Shown: positions 1 to 14,100, counted from the stretch's first letter. The stretch is 64,000 nt of DNA from Mansonella perstans (GCA_037074765.1 JBAMDO010000571.1:124001-188000), one strand, 5' to 3'. Notes: generated by a model not told the origin, from the letters alone. A program made the numbers and translations.

Positions 1-3000
1 AGCAAGTTGGATGAAATAATATTCCCAGTATTTTCCATTACATGGAGATTTTATGTTGAAGACATTTTAGATTCAGTGGGACGATCACTTTTTTTATCAA
101 TGAAGAAGACAATATATGTTGTTATAATTCTTGCTTGTCTTTTCCCCGCGAAACTAAAGTTAAAATTTTGAAATTTAAAAATTTAACAAAAGAACAGTTT
201 TGTAACTTGCCGAAATATTTCATATTGTAGAATAACCGCGAATGATTTCAGCCCTGCAATTTCGGTTCTTTATTTGATAAAAGCAGTCAGTGATTTTCTT
301 AAGAAGTGATTCACAGTTGACCTCACAGTTCGTTTGTCCTTTCCTTCAAGGACTTTTCTTTCCTATTCACTGATCCAGTTATTGACGACATATGTTCAAA
401 TTATTCACCACTGCGGTTATCATTTTGCGCAATTCCGCAAAAACATTCGATTAGAATCTTTTCTTTACCTCCTCTTTCTTTCGCTATTTAGCATGATTGC
501 TTGTTTTGCCATTTAATGTACATAAATCAAGAACATTAATTAATATCAAATATATCAGGACGTGAATCTGAATCATGATCTTGCATGATTTTTCCAGGGA
601 CATTATTTATTGAAATTAAACATTCCCTAGCGATAATTGCGCTACGCAATTCTTTTTAGCTGAGAATGGCCTAGCCACAGAGAATCCCTCAAATTTAAAT
701 CCCAGAGAATCGTTGAACCGTGCAGGAATTTATTCAAAAATAACAAAAGACAAGTACATGACATGAGAGTCATTCATGTTTTATATGTCTTGCAATTCTT
801 TAACTAGGTTTTCGATTAGGTTTTATACGGTTGAAACTTATTTCAAAATGAAATCTTACAGGCGAAACAATTGAGCTTCTAAGAAGAGATCTAAGATGAA
901 AAGTTATAATTCTGAAGTACTCATCGGCAGAATGCACAACATTTCGCACTTTTTGATCCCTCCAGGTTCTGGACCTGACTAGACCGACTCATTTGCAAAT
1001 CAACCAACCCTCTTCATTCATTCTTAGTATTAAGCATTGAAAAAAGTACTTTGTTGACTTTCTATTTGTTATTCTCATTTAAATAGTTAAAATGCGAATC
1101 AATTTATTGTTTTGATATTTTTTGGTAATGTGGGAAAGTAAAGCAAGTTTACAAGTTTACATAATAATGTGCTCAACTCTATTGTGATAATATATACAGG
1201 CAAGGAATCTCACAATTAGTGTTCATTAGTTTCAGAATTGATCTTTCTTTGATCTTGACCTAACCACCTCGAGAATTTGATTTTTTACCCGCAATTGATC
1301 AACTAGCATTTCTTTGTCCTTTTAATTTCTAAAATTAAAAAAAAAAAGTTTCTTTGTTCTTTTAATTTCTAAAATTCGTCATATTAGGAGGCAATCACAT
1401 TGTTATCACGGCTATCTTAAACTTTTTAAATTGATTCACTCTTTACTTTTCGCAACATCTTTTTTCGCTTGCAAAAAGCTCAGGTAAATTGTTGATGTTT
1501 TCGTTTATTTGTTTTTTTGCTGATTTGACAGAAGTCACTTTTCGAAGATTAAATCAAAAAGTGGTATAGAGAACTGCAAGATATGCTTATCTTTTCTCTC
1601 TTTCTCTCTAAGAAAACAGTTACTTTGTTACAGATTCCAAATTAATGCTTCTTCAATTTATTTGTTTACTTACTTTTCTTACTTAGAAATTTCACCCAGT
1701 AATTCTTTGCGATTCTCAATCACATCAATTCATATATTGTCATAATTTTGGTATTATTATCGTCGTGAAGTTTTTTTTTTGCGACGATGTTTCGTGCTCG
1801 AAAATTTTGTTATTTTAAAAAGTTTTGTGAAGAGTTATTTTATGAAACTAATATTATTGTTTCTGTGTTGTTTTTTGCCTTAATTGAACTTATGAGGAAT
1901 TCTAAAATATGATGAATTTACTGACTGCAATTGGCAAATTAATGAATTGTGATCAGGGAAAGATCAAAAGTGACGAAAACAGCTTAGAGCGTACTGATAC
2001 AGCCATCACATTGTTACTACTACGATAGCCACAAACAGTTCCCTTACACAGGTGTACATCTTTAATTGAGAATATTCATCCATTCGCATATTAATCACTT
2101 CATTGAAAAATCCGTTTTCAGTAGACATTTTTCTTTTCATTCCTCAATTGGCAGTTTTCTGGAAAGATTGGAAATTTCACAAATGTACAAATGACATATT
2201 TATTTCTCTCATTCACATTTTTCCTTTTTGGAACAGTTGATAAAGGCATTAACATCATATCTCACTAGCCAAATTTCAAAATCCTGGATTTCATATATTG
2301 TGATATCTTGAATTATGGGAATTAGTTAGTTTATAATCTGGTTTTTTAAACCAGATCAGAAATGGATCCCACTATTCAAATCAGATACTTATTTGCAAAT
2401 CGGAAAGGAGTTCAACAATTCAGGTAACAATTAAAAATCCATTACTACTATTTTCATTATTGAAGGACGAAAATGAAGAGTTTCGTCATGTGACACCGAC
2501 AGCAGATATTGTTATACTTTACTGTAGAAAAAGATTGATTACGCAAGTTTTGAACTGAGAAATAAATGAACTGCCATTTGAAATTGAAATTGATCAATTT
2601 CTCAAATTTTAAGTTTAGTTATGTCGAAAATCAGTTCTCCTACAATAGTATTTAATTTCAGGTGTTTTATTTCAAGAAATGATTTTCTCCACCAATATTT
2701 GATGATGTTGTTTCCAAGCTCGGTTTTTTTTTTTTTTATTATCGTTCGTTTTTGGCAAATCGTTTCATAAATCCCGAATTCTATTGAATAGTGCTGTTAA
2801 CTTATGAATAATTACTGCCTTTACTCATTTGAACAAATTTGTATTGGGTTCAATTTCGAGTTTTACTAGCATTGTATACCACACTGTGAATGATACTTTA
2901 TAGAAGTTAATCGTTTAAGCAGTTGCTTGTTACCATTCTCGTATAATTTAAATAGCAATTATGGCTTCCTGTAAATATTACTTAAATTTCTGCTAAGTAA

Positions 3001-5147
3001 TAAACCCAGTAGTTTTTTTTATCACTCTTAGGAAAATTCTTTTTTCGGGTGAATTCGCTCCTAAGATTTTGACATGAACTCATCCCTATAAATTATGAGC
3101 TATTTCGAAATTCTGTTTTAATTTAACAAAAGCAGTATCAACTCATTGCCAACATTCCTTATTGCTAAAAAGTATTATATGAGATTTAATTTGGTGTATT
3201 GAATTTTATCCAAGTAGGTGCGAATACTTCTGGACAACAATATTGCTGAAAATATAGTGAATCGAAAGTTCGTTCATTGTTTCGCAGCAAAAGTGTCGCC
3301 ACAGAGGCGTTATCGTTTGTTTTGAAAACAAGATTCAATTAGTCAACAAATTATTTACAGACAGAAAATTATAATTAGTGTCCGAAATTAGATTTTCCAG
3401 TGTTTGGGAATAAGGTATTTCGGTTGCTGTGGAATTAATTTTGTAATGTCCTACATATTGTTAAAGTAAAACTCGACTTAATAGGTTTTGTTGCAATGAA
3501 TAAATTTTGAATTTTAGAGAAGAACAAATAAACTGATGTCATTGCTGCAACGATTCGAAAATTTCTGCGAACGAATCAGAGCAATGAATATATTTTGAAT
3601 ATAATTTTACTACCTTATCGCACCATGGAAATCAACTGATTTTTCTGTTATATTCATCTTTTTCCTTTTTTTCTCTCTTTTAAGCTGATTCAAGTAAAAA
3701 TCAGCTAAATAACTATTTGAGTCAAATTACAAATGTTTTGTTTGGCAATTTTCATCGCTGAGAACTGTTGATTGCGCTTTTTAAGGACAGTAAAACTGCC
3801 GGAATAATAATAGGCTAATGTAGGGAAATCGTTGTATGCAATATGTTATATGCAATAAGAAATGAGCCAGGTAAAATATCAAACAAGCAGGTGAGCCAAG
3901 AGACAAATGAAGATCATAGCGGAATACTTTTGCTTCTTAAAAAACTCATATCTAAAAAATGTTTTTTCCACTTAATTTTATCGCTTCAGTAAATCAAGCA
4001 ATCGATTATTCTGATCGATTGATGTTTAGGCTATTTATCTTAGAAGTGTAAGTTGTTCTGTGAATTCTAAATTTTTCAATTTACTATTTTTATATATTTA
4101 CTGTGTTTCAATTCAGAAGAACCTTTCATTCGTAGTTTTTCTACTTTTTATTGCGAAAAAAATCAATATTTCATCTATGTGTTAGTTGTTGTCGTTAAAA
4201 TAATTTTCATTCCGTATTAAATAACTGGGTTTTTCTAAAAAAAAAAGAAATTCAGAGAAACTAAAGTTTGATTGTGCTCTCTGTAATAATATTATGGATA
4301 TCTTTCTCGCGCCTCTTTACATAGGCAGGTGGTATATGATTCATACACATTTTATGAATAAGATGTTTGGCATATTTGAAAGTTCCGTTTCTTAATGATC
4401 CTTTCATCCGATGTGATATTGATGGTCGTGAAAGCATCTGGACATCATTTAATTAAAATGATGCGGTTCATTTGCTGATTCTTTGGTCTATTCAAGCTAA
4501 TAGTTATCTAACACTACTTCCATCCTCTGTTGAAACTAACATTTTTTCTTCGATCACATTTGGCAATTCACTGATTCTTCGAGTATATTTAAATAAGCTT
4601 TTATAATGAAAAAATTTTTCACATTTCTGCTTTTTTAACAATTAATTCAGTATCGACTTGATTCATTAAGAAATGAGAATGCTTTAAAAACGCAATATAT
4701 CATAGCAGACTTCTCATTAACATCGCCCACATCTACAACAAGATTCTTGATTTAGAAAACTGCATTTCATTTTAAATGATAGAAAAGAGAATAAATCATT
4801 CATTCAGCGTTGCAAAAATATCCATTTGAAAATTCAAGCAGCATTTGTTTTATTTGACAAAAAAAATTTTTCGTTTATTAGCAAATCTTGAAATTTACCT
4901 TCTCTTAAATCAATCTCTTACGTTCTATCTGAGTTTTGCCTCAGCGATCAATCGAGCATTCAAATTTGCATCCTTTTATTAGTGTTTGAAATTTTGTTCT
5001 TAAATAGCCCTGAAAATAGATTTCTTCTACACTTTTTCGAAAAAAATCAATTTAGCTATTCAAATTTGAGTAATCAGCTATTCCAATCGATTTGTTGTAT
5101 TTAATTGTGATCCTGAATACAGCATGGCGAATGATATTGTCGCACAC

Positions 5148-5191
5148 ATTACAATATAAATTATATATTGTAATATATAATATATTGTAAT
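5148..5191. repeat. A/T-rich palindrome with a repeated arm
   Basis: ATTACAATATA at 5148-5158 is followed after 5 bases by its exact reverse complement TATATTGTAAT at 5164-5174. A second copy of that arm lies at 5181-5191. The structure could form a cruciform or hairpin. No coding region overlaps it and no function is evident. Confidence 0.75.
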
Positions 5192-8100
5192 AGATGATGC
5201 ACTTAGTATTTTAATGGGCAAAAAAAAAAGTTTCTATGAAGCGTTTTTACATTTAAATTTCAAATTTACATGTGCAGTTATTGTTGAAGTCTTACACAGT
5301 GCTGTTGTTTAAGTCTTACTTCTCAAATATTGTTGCGAAAACATCAAAAGAGGAAGGAAAAATAATTAAAGAGGTAAACGAAAGCACTAAGCTTTCCATA
5401 AGGCTCAAAAAAACTTCCCTAATTTCCACTAGTTTAAAACATCTGCTCCAGCTAATAATGAAATAAAATATTGGGAAGTTAATTTAATTTACTCATATCT
5501 TTAGAACTACTAGTCCATTCCAATGAAATTTAAACTTGCGAAGTAGCCACTTTGCTAACAAATCACTCATTTCTTTTGTTTGCTTTTCTCTATATACTGT
5601 TCATGGATAGCATTCATATGGACGACAATGCGGAAACTGTCATTCATCGATCTTCCTGATAGAGAGAAGAGAAGGAACGACACGAATATTCTTCTTCTTA
5701 TCTATTTTTACATAACTTCTTTACTTTTCGTTTTGTTGAAAGCATATTACTCAATCTAAGTTGAAACAGCCCAAATTTTTGAAAAACTCTGGATCAATTC
5801 TTCTGAACTATAAAATAATAGTTAAGCAACTTTTTTCAATATGCCCTAAAATCTTTCTCAATCATTTGATCTGAAAGTAATTTAAATTCTCTGACACATT
5901 AAATAGTCAATTGTCATTTATATGGGCAAGCTATTTTCTTCCTTTTTTCAAATCAATTTCAAAAGATGATTTTGAACCCTGATTTTAAACCATTTGATGT
6001 ATTTCCAAACTGTGAGAAATTGTATCTGAGATACATCTAAAATTTCTAATATTCTTGAAAGATCTACTGAATTAATCAGATCATTTAATTCTTTTCGTCA
6101 CGAAGAGATGAAATTTGTCCATTCATATTTTTAGTCTTATAGATCATTCATTATATTGTAAAGAATGAATTTTTTTAAAAAGGACAGTTCATGCTTTGCT
6201 AATTTCCAGTTAATTGAGAAATTGTTCTAAAAACACGATAAAGAGATTTCATTTCTTTGTTTGTGAAAAATTAGACTTTAGTTTTTATTCTAATCTTGAC
6301 TACAAGTTTAACTTCCCGACAGTAAATTATTACTTAGCAAAACACATATTTTAGATTCACTAGAATAGCATCTCGGAAAAAAAATCGGAACATGTTAGTA
6401 CTTTGTATTGTTCATTGCTTAATGTAAATGTCTTTGTCAAAAAAAAAATCGTTTCTGCGGATTTTCAAATTTCTTACTGGAAAAATAGCTGGTGCTGGGT
6501 ATTTTATTAAATTTTATTTACCAGGAATCAAAATTAGAACGAATACTTTCATTCCTTTGCTTAAATTAATTAATTACACTAAATTGAATCTCTATTTTCA
6601 GCTTGAAACGTTCATTACATTGGAAAAATTTGATAAATTTTTCCTTCTCTAGCCTTTCCATCCTATCGTTATTAGCTTATTTATTTGTTCTTTTTTTTTT
6701 TTTTTTCTTTAAATTATTTCTTTACATTATTTATTAGAACTGAATGAGGACCATACAAATGGACAGTAAATTAGCGAGATAGAGATATTGCACTTGGTTA
6801 ATTTATTTCTTCGATTTTTAATTTTCATAAATTTCTAAAAAAAACAGAATTTTGAATATATATATATATATAACACCCGACTGATTGCTTTGAGGTAGAG
6901 AATGCAAAATTCTCTGGAAAAAAAAAAAAAATTGTGTCACATTTTTATTTTGCTAATCATAAGAAACTTCATTATTTTGAAAAGCTTCGGCAAAGCGAAA
7001 CTGAAATAAAAAAAGATATCCAAAAATAAGGATACCTTAGCGGCCACAGCAATGATTTCACCAATCAAATTATCACATTAAGCGTCAATTCCAAGTTAAT
7101 AGGCCTAGCATATATTAATAGTGAACAATCCAGTATTATCAATTTTACATTTTGAAGCAAAAACTGGAATAAAGGAAATGAGGTCACAAAAGATTGGTAA
7201 TTATATGTACAGAAATAGCTATAAACATCAAGGATGAAAAAAAAAAAAAAATGGAAATTTCGGAAAAAAATGAGAAATATTTAAAACTAGTTTTATCATT
7301 TCATTTTATTGTAAGGGTCAAGAAGACAATGTGTAATGGTAGATACGACAAGAAGTAAACATAAATGAATGGACAATGAATTTTGAGAAAAACTCCTTTC
7401 ACTATTTATCATTCTTACATTCTTACATTTATTCATTAATTTTTTAATGAATAAAATAATGAAATTAATGTAGTGGGAAAAAAAAAGAATCTTTCTTTCA
7501 CTATAAATGCAAAAAAAAAAAAAAAGAAAAAAAAGTATCAGAAGATGAAATTAAGAGTTATAGATTGAAACATAAAGCTATTTTTAGAATATAAAAATCA
7601 TTTTTTTGCCTCAAAAAAAATTGAATTTTTGCTGAATCATAGCTGAATTTTTTCTTCATTCATCGATTTTCTTGTATTTCATTTTTATCTTTTGGGAATA
7701 CAACGTTGAGATGTTTTCAAAATTCAAAACTTTAAAATATTTTATAGCTTTTTAGTAAATTCCATCGGAGTTTACACATTGTTGTTTTTTTTTTTTTTTT
7801 TTTTTTTTTTTACATTCATTTCTATTTTGAAATTATTAATTGTATCTGATAATTTCTAATTTTCACTTTATTATTGATAATTTCTTGATAATTTCCTGAT
7901 AAATTTCTTGATAAATTGTAAATTGATAATTTCCACTTTATTAATCGATTAAACTATCAATCCACTTTTATCCATGAATTGTATTTGGTAGGAGAGCAAG
8001 TATGGGAGATAGAATTGATATTTTCGGATAAGTGATAACTGATATGATAACTGATAATACATTTCTATTGTGTTCACATTATCAAATGATATTTTCCAAT

Positions 8101-8209
8101 ATTTCTAGTTAAATAGTAATGAAATTAGAGGAATTACTCAGCCATAATGAAAAATTCCCAAATGTATTTGGTCGTATATTAAAAGACAACGGTAATTAAG
8201 GCTTTACTG

Positions 8210-8322
8210 AAGTAAAAGAAGGGAAAAAGAAGAGAGAGAAAGAAGACAGAGAAGAGGATAAGGAGAGAGAACGAGGAAAAACAGACTGAGAGAAATGAGA
8301 AATAGAAGGAGAGAGATGAGTA
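8210..8322 (+). repeat. Purine-rich (GA) tract
   Basis: About 110 bases on the plus strand are nearly all A and G, with only scattered C or T. The minus-strand open frame over it reads as a low-complexity S/F/L protein and is an artefact of composition. Such tracts can adopt triplex structures; that use here is inference. Confidence 0.65.
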
Positions 8323-8712
8323 AACATAACATAGAAATTTTGGAGGAAAAAAAAATGTTTCAGCATTTCCATTGGGCTAAATTTCAATGCTTCGGCTAAT
8401 AATAGAGGAATAAAGTGGAAGGAATGGACATTGATTAGCAAAGTGGTCAATGTCCACTCATTGATGTCTATGTCCACTCAAAGTGGTCAAATGTCCAGTC
8501 ATTGTTGCACTCAATTGTTGATATCAAACAAGGATAGACTAATATGAAGAGTAGGTAAGATTTCCAAAATTCATGAATTAGATTTTCTGATAAAGAAAGG
8601 GAAATTTCTAAATTTGAAAGAAAGATAAAAGATTCAGAATCTAACACTTAATTAGTCCTATCTAAGAAGGTAGCAATAACGACTCGTAATCCGTAACGTC
8701 AAATATCAAACT

Positions 8713-9008
8713 CACGTGATACACGCACTACACCACGTGATACAAAATTAGTTGACATATAGCTGCTACATATTGTGTTTTTTTTCAAATCTATTTTCGC
8801 GGGATTTTCGAATTTTTTTTTTTTTTATTTAAAACTAGTTGATAGTGAGCTGCGGGTGCATTGTGCATCGGCTTGTGCATTGTTTATTTTTCTCATTTTG
8901 ATTTTGTTTTTTGGTGAAATATATTTGCATGAATTTTTCACGTCAATGTAGATGTTATATAAACGTGAAATGAAATAAATTGTAGACGTGAACGTGTTTT
9001 GAGACGTG
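8713..9008. promoter_or_regulatory. Cluster of ACGTG motifs, including two CACGTG E-boxes
   Basis: The palindromic E-box CACGTG occurs at 8713-8718 and 8734-8739, each within the 10-mer CACGTGATAC, so the copies are spaced 21 bp, close to two helical turns. Further ACGTG cores lie at 8963, 8986, 8992 and 9004, with CACGT at 8939. CACGTG is the binding site of bHLH-Zip factors (Myc/Max, TFEB families) and ACGTG is the core of hypoxia response elements. A regulatory role is inferred only from density in A+T-rich DNA. The nearest recognised gene start is the RhoGAP gene, about 2.2 kb downstream. Confidence 0.35.
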
Positions 9009-10498
9009 TCACACTTGTCATCACAACATAGATTCTTTAAGGTACTGAAATAAACTCTTTAATTTTTGCTTATCAATTATTGTTAATTCTTCTTGTTTGA
9101 AAAATTTACTTCTTAATTTTGCAAACATTCAAATAATGAAATCCTAATACATATTTGATCTTATAGCTAGTTTTTGCTAGTGTTATTGCTATTTTTTACT
9201 TTCTCAATTGAAAGTTTCAATTGAAATTGAAATTGAAATTTAAGTTCTTTAATGACCAATGAAAACCACATGTTGAAGTTACATGAAATCTTCAAGGCTA
9301 TATTATTCCTATATGACTGCATCAAATGAATATGTTATTATTAGTATATCTACTAGTTGTTTACAATAAAAGTTGTGGTTTTCATTGGTCATTGGTCACA
9401 CATATCAGTGATGCGTTATCTCTTATTTAAATATGAATGTTGTACGTAATGCTGATATTTTATTTGGCGTACTGTTTAGCATCATATCATCATCAGATAC
9501 GAATTTATAGGTCATTCGATGAGCAAAGGAATAATTATGAGGCTATAATTTATTCTACTGTTCTTTTATTTAAAATTTTTTTTTTTTTTTTCTGAAAAAT
9601 TCTTAGGAAAAGGAACGTGTACTGTAGTATATCATTATATATGATATATCCTCATCGTCACTACTATTTTTGTTAAGATTTGCTTTTATCTTTTATATTT
9701 AAATAAAATAGACATTCTAGATTGTGATCATTTTTGTTGAATTGTCTTACAGAATGATGATTTCAGAAGATTTTCTGCAATGAATTTCCTCAATTATCTT
9801 AAGAAGAGAAAAAGTACTTAAAATTTATTCTTATTTACTTTAATTTCTATTCTAATTTTTCACTGATTACAATTGATATATTCGTTATGCAATATTTGTT
9901 TCGTTTTCATATTTTAACTTGGATATAGTTTTTATGTTCAAAGTATTTAAAAAAGATTATTTAGCACTACTAGAGTGAAAGCAGGAAGAAACGCGAAACC
10001 TAAACATATATCAGATAGGTATCCATCATAATTGATCGTTATTTTTTCATAAAATAAATTTGCATATTTAAACACTTTAAGAATTACTCGCAAAATACCA
10101 GACGAATATTCTCTTCAATCATTTTAAAAGAAAATGTGATTACTGTGTGCTTTGGTTTATCCTCAAAATTCCAAATCATTTCATTATTATTAAAATATGT
10201 ATGTACTTCAATATGCCTTTTTTACTTGTGGCCTTAAATCAAATTAGTTTTAGTAGATTTGTAACACTGTTTTGGATATTGCTTGACGACAAATTACGTG
10301 TTTTAAAATGATGAACTTCAGTTTAAATTATGATTCATGTTATACATCCTAGAATACTGGGAATTTTCTTATGTAGAAGTAGAAGTTTATCCAACTGAAA
10401 ATTTACCACAAAAATTTATTCTAGACAAGCCACGTCACTCATATTTTTTTTCGGTTTTAGATCTTTTTTATTAGTTAGTTTAATATTTTTCAGTAAAA

Positions 10499-10589
10499 AT
10501 TGAAATTGACATTGTGGAATGCTCATAAAAAAAAATGTAATTGACATTGTGGAGATATAAATTGAAATTGACATTATGGAATGCTCATA
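10499..10589. repeat. Short imperfect tandem repeat (about 30 bp, three units)
   Basis: The unit AATTGACATTGTGGA appears at about 10,503 and 10,540, and as a one-base variant (ACATTATGGA) at about 10,565. The first and third copies also share the flanks TTGAA and ATGCTCATA; the middle copy is degenerate. It is noncoding as far as I can see. Confidence 0.6.
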
Positions 10590-10780
10590 GACGATTACGC
10601 AAATACTATTTAAGTAAAAGTTCATTTTCTAAAAGTCGATGAAAGTTACTGTGTGATTGTATCTAGCAAAGTAAAAATTTTGTCCTGTTGAATTATTTTA
10701 TTTATTGTCACAATGCAAGCAATGTATCTGATATACATTAATAGCAAAATGTTGTGACTTTTTTCATTTATTTTAAATTT

Positions 10781-11020
10781 TCACTGGAATTAGTTGTATA
10801 ACTTTTTGAAAAATATCTTCATTATTCTCACTTTTGTTTTGTAATAATCGGTTCATCTCATTTCCAATTATGTTTTGAGCTTTTTGTATTTTTGTTTTCC
10901 ACTGATTGTATTTCTTAATTTTTGAATATACAAATAACTGACTATGTGCTAAAAGCATAGAAGCTGCAAACATTAATGCTTGTTTTAAACAGAGTATATT
11001 TGTTAGAGTTTTTGGACTCG
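10781..11020 (-). other. Orphan minus-strand open frame, possible exon
   Basis: A frame of about 80 codons ends at 10,781 and contains an ATG at 10,973, giving 66 residues. The same frame stays open upstream to a possible acceptor (GATTAAG) near 11,020. The composition is less F/L-biased than the noncoding frames around it, with a hydrophobic start (FAASMLLAHSQLFVY) followed by a K/Q/N-rich helix-like part. No partner exon upstream on the minus strand was found, because that DNA carries stops in all frames. I do not recognise it. It may be a small gene, a relic, or chance. Confidence 0.2.
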
Positions 11021-11170
11021 CTTAATCGAAAATTAAATTGTTGCATTTATAGTAAATTGAAAAACTTACAGTTTGTTATTAGGAACTATTGCCTACGGAG
11101 AGTTTGTTGATCTGACGAATGCAGAAGAAAAAAAAGGAACAATTGCAATCAGGGAAATCGTATTGCAATT

Positions 11171-14100
11171 ATGGATAAATATTTGGATGGTTTACGCAGT
11201 ATGCGTTTGCATCGGCGAGCTAATATATTACCTACCACCTCCGGCTCACATCAGTTCACGTTAGTTCATTTCAAGCTTTTAAAAAAATAAGTATTTCTGG
11301 GATGATATTAAATTAAATTTTGTGAAGAAGAAAAAGTGATGATATTTTACGTGTTGTTGCAGTTTGCACTAGATAAAACGTTATCAAAACTTAATTTTCA
11401 CTTCTTACTCCTACGCGTTTATGTTTAAGATTAGAAAATGTTGCAAGTTATACTATGGAATTAGACGTTGGAGATCGACGCGGGTTCAGTACTTTTACTC
11501 TGCGCGGAGTTCCTGTGTATGTCAAGTTCCTTTTTTTTCTCTCTTTGCATCTGATGGATTTCTAATTTACCTTTAACTATTCTCGAATAATTCATTAAGT
11601 TTTAAGTTTTCTCGTCGATGCATTCAATTTTCTTCGTCATAACGCTCTCGATGCCAATGGTATTTTCCGGAAAGAAGGAAATATTAATCGGCTCAAGTCT
11701 TTTTCGGTTTGTTCCCTTAAAAATTTTAGATTTTATATCAGTATACCAACAGTCAAATCAAATTGTGATTCTACAGAGAAATGGATGTTTTTTGTCATTT
11801 CATAATTTTTAGTTGCAAACATTTTTTGGTAACATAGTTTTGCCGGAGGATTGTACCACGCACGATGTTTGTTCACTTATTAAACGGTTTTTTCGAGAAC
11901 TAAAGACACCACTTTTTGCTCAAATGCAAAGACAGTTGCTGGATGTAAGTCTGTTGGAAAAACTATATAAAAGTTATATTATGAGTGTAAGAAATCCTTG
12001 CCGATTAGAATCTGCAGTTATTTCCTCCTCATATCAATAGTGTTCTTATATCTTTTAAGCTCTGTTGTATGCAGCAGCAAATGTCCAGTGTTTTATGAAA
12101 AAAAAATTTCTGAATTTTATAGATTGCTTCTATTTATGATGGAGCTCAACGTATCGACAAACTTCTGGAGGCTGTACGAATGTTGCCTACAGAACATCTA
12201 GCAACATTAACTTTTCTAATGCGACAATTAAAATATGTTAGTTTTTTGTTCTTCCTATTTGGAACAAATAAGGAAATTAGAAATTACAATAAGAAAATAG
12301 TGATGAAGATTTGGAAGGCACTCATTTTTTGAATTTTTTTGGTAAGTTGGTTACTGGTGAATTTCAACAAAAATTCCATTTCCACATTAATGCTTCGGAC
12401 TAGTTTTTTTAAAATTCTGAACTCATTTCCCTTGGAAGATTTCAGTTCGGCGATCGACATGAGGGTCATCAAATGACAGTTGAAAATATTGCACGCGTTT
12501 TTGCGCCATCTCTTTTCCGAGACGATCCCCCACTTGCACCTAATAAAAGAAAAAGAGGATCGCAGGTATGTTATTTTTTCTTTTTTGCTCACTTTCTCGA
12601 GCAAACTTTGTAGTATTTGAAAGATGCTTAGGGTTCTAAGCTTCATTCCATGCTGGCTTTTTTCAATCGAAAAATTATCAATATCTCTTCAGGAAGATTT
12701 GATCTCGAATGTACGAAATGAAAATGAGCTTCGTATTGCAATTATCGTTGGCCTGATTGATAATGCGCATAAAATTGGTGTGCCGCGCGATTATTATTTA
12801 GCCTCACGTCGTCCTTCTGACGTTTCGCAGAAAATTTTCAAAGGAAAACCCATCGGATGTGTTGGAATGCGTAGTGTTTCTGCCAAGCCGTCATCTAGGT
12901 GGAATCGTTCATTCGATTTTAGTGTGAAAATAAAGTACAACATTTTAATGTGCATATATTTTCTATGCACTGCACTAGATCATGACAAGATTATCAATAT
13001 CTAACTTTTTTTTAGTCTTACTGCATTTTTTCTAAACTAATTTCTGAGTCGAAAATTTTTAGGAATGTAGCAGCATCTGGTGCATCAGTTAAGCAAAAAG
13101 CTGAAACTCGAAAGGAAAAGCAGCTGGAGATGCAGCAGCAGCTATCAGGAAAGTTTGCTGAACGACACAAGGTCATTTTTTGGAACATTACACTTTTTTT
13201 TCGAAATATTACATTAAGGATACAGCTTGATGCTACCCATTTGATTTAAGTTCAAAACACCGCACGAACGGCGTTCATCATCTACAGTTCGTGACTTTTT
13301 TTCAAATATTTCGAACAAAGTTTTGCGCCGTGGACTGTCTCCAGTTGCAGCAACACGACGGCGTTGTTCAGCAGGCGATATAACCGATGATGGATCTTTG
13401 AGAGAGAGTATGAGTGAGTGGAGCTTTACATATTTCAAGTTAGAAAATTAGCGAGTACTATGATTGCATAATAACAATAGCCTATATGCGCACCTGTAGA
13501 CTGCTGGTGAATCATTCTGGCAAATTTAGAAACGCTTAAGCAGTCAGGAATTTCCTGCGTGTAAATTTACTCTTTATATAAATATATGTATTTTCCTTCG
13601 TCCTATATCTATTTTTAGCTGGAATGAATACTGCAACACCCAAATTTTGTGTTCATAAGAATACTGATACCTGTGACGTTTCTCAACACATCTCCGGATT
13701 AAGATTGGAAAATGAAGAATTGCAATCGGGAAATAACCACTCAAGCATAAAAAGCTGTGTAAAATCACCGTCGGTTGTCTCTTCTTTTCAAAAGTTAGTT
13801 TTCAATATAAGTTGGTCCTCCTATGTGAATAACTCAAAACGTCCATCATTATGTTTATTGTATTTCAGAGCAGTTGAGGAGCGTTCGCAAACAACTTTGG
13901 TTCAAGCTAATGTTTGTATCGATACGACTTCATTTTTGACAAAAAGTTCAAGGCATCGCTCACGTCGTGAATCACCGCGCAAAATCAACACAAAGAATTC
14001 AAGAAGCAGTGCGGTTGAGAAATATAAAATTATCAAAGAGCTGAAAGAAGCAAATATAATGCCAGCTTCACCTGCATTTGAACCTATCGAAATGACGACG

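Larger units (their letters stand above)
1..11170. other. Long gene-free A+T-rich stretch
   Basis: No chain of exons with matching phases could be built here on either strand. Open frames are short, and their translations are rich in F, L, I and K, as expected from A+T-rich noncoding DNA. The stretch holds long T or A runs (for example about 7,783-7,810), an A/T palindrome near 5.15 kb, a purine-rich tract near 8.2-8.3 kb, a cluster of ACGTG motifs at 8.7-9.0 kb and a small repeat near 10.5 kb. It may be intergenic, the 5' regulatory region of the RhoGAP gene, or a long intron of a gene that starts outside the window. Confidence 0.6.

Noticed and set aside
334..516. 60-codon plus-strand open frame, and others at 5,272-5,466 and 6,428-6,652
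   Set aside because: Hydrophobic, low-information translations of A+T-rich DNA without splice partners or recognisable motifs.
8196..8477. 93-codon minus-strand open frame
   Set aside because: It lies on the purine-rich tract and adjacent repeats; the S/F/L/P protein is a product of that composition, with no splice partner.
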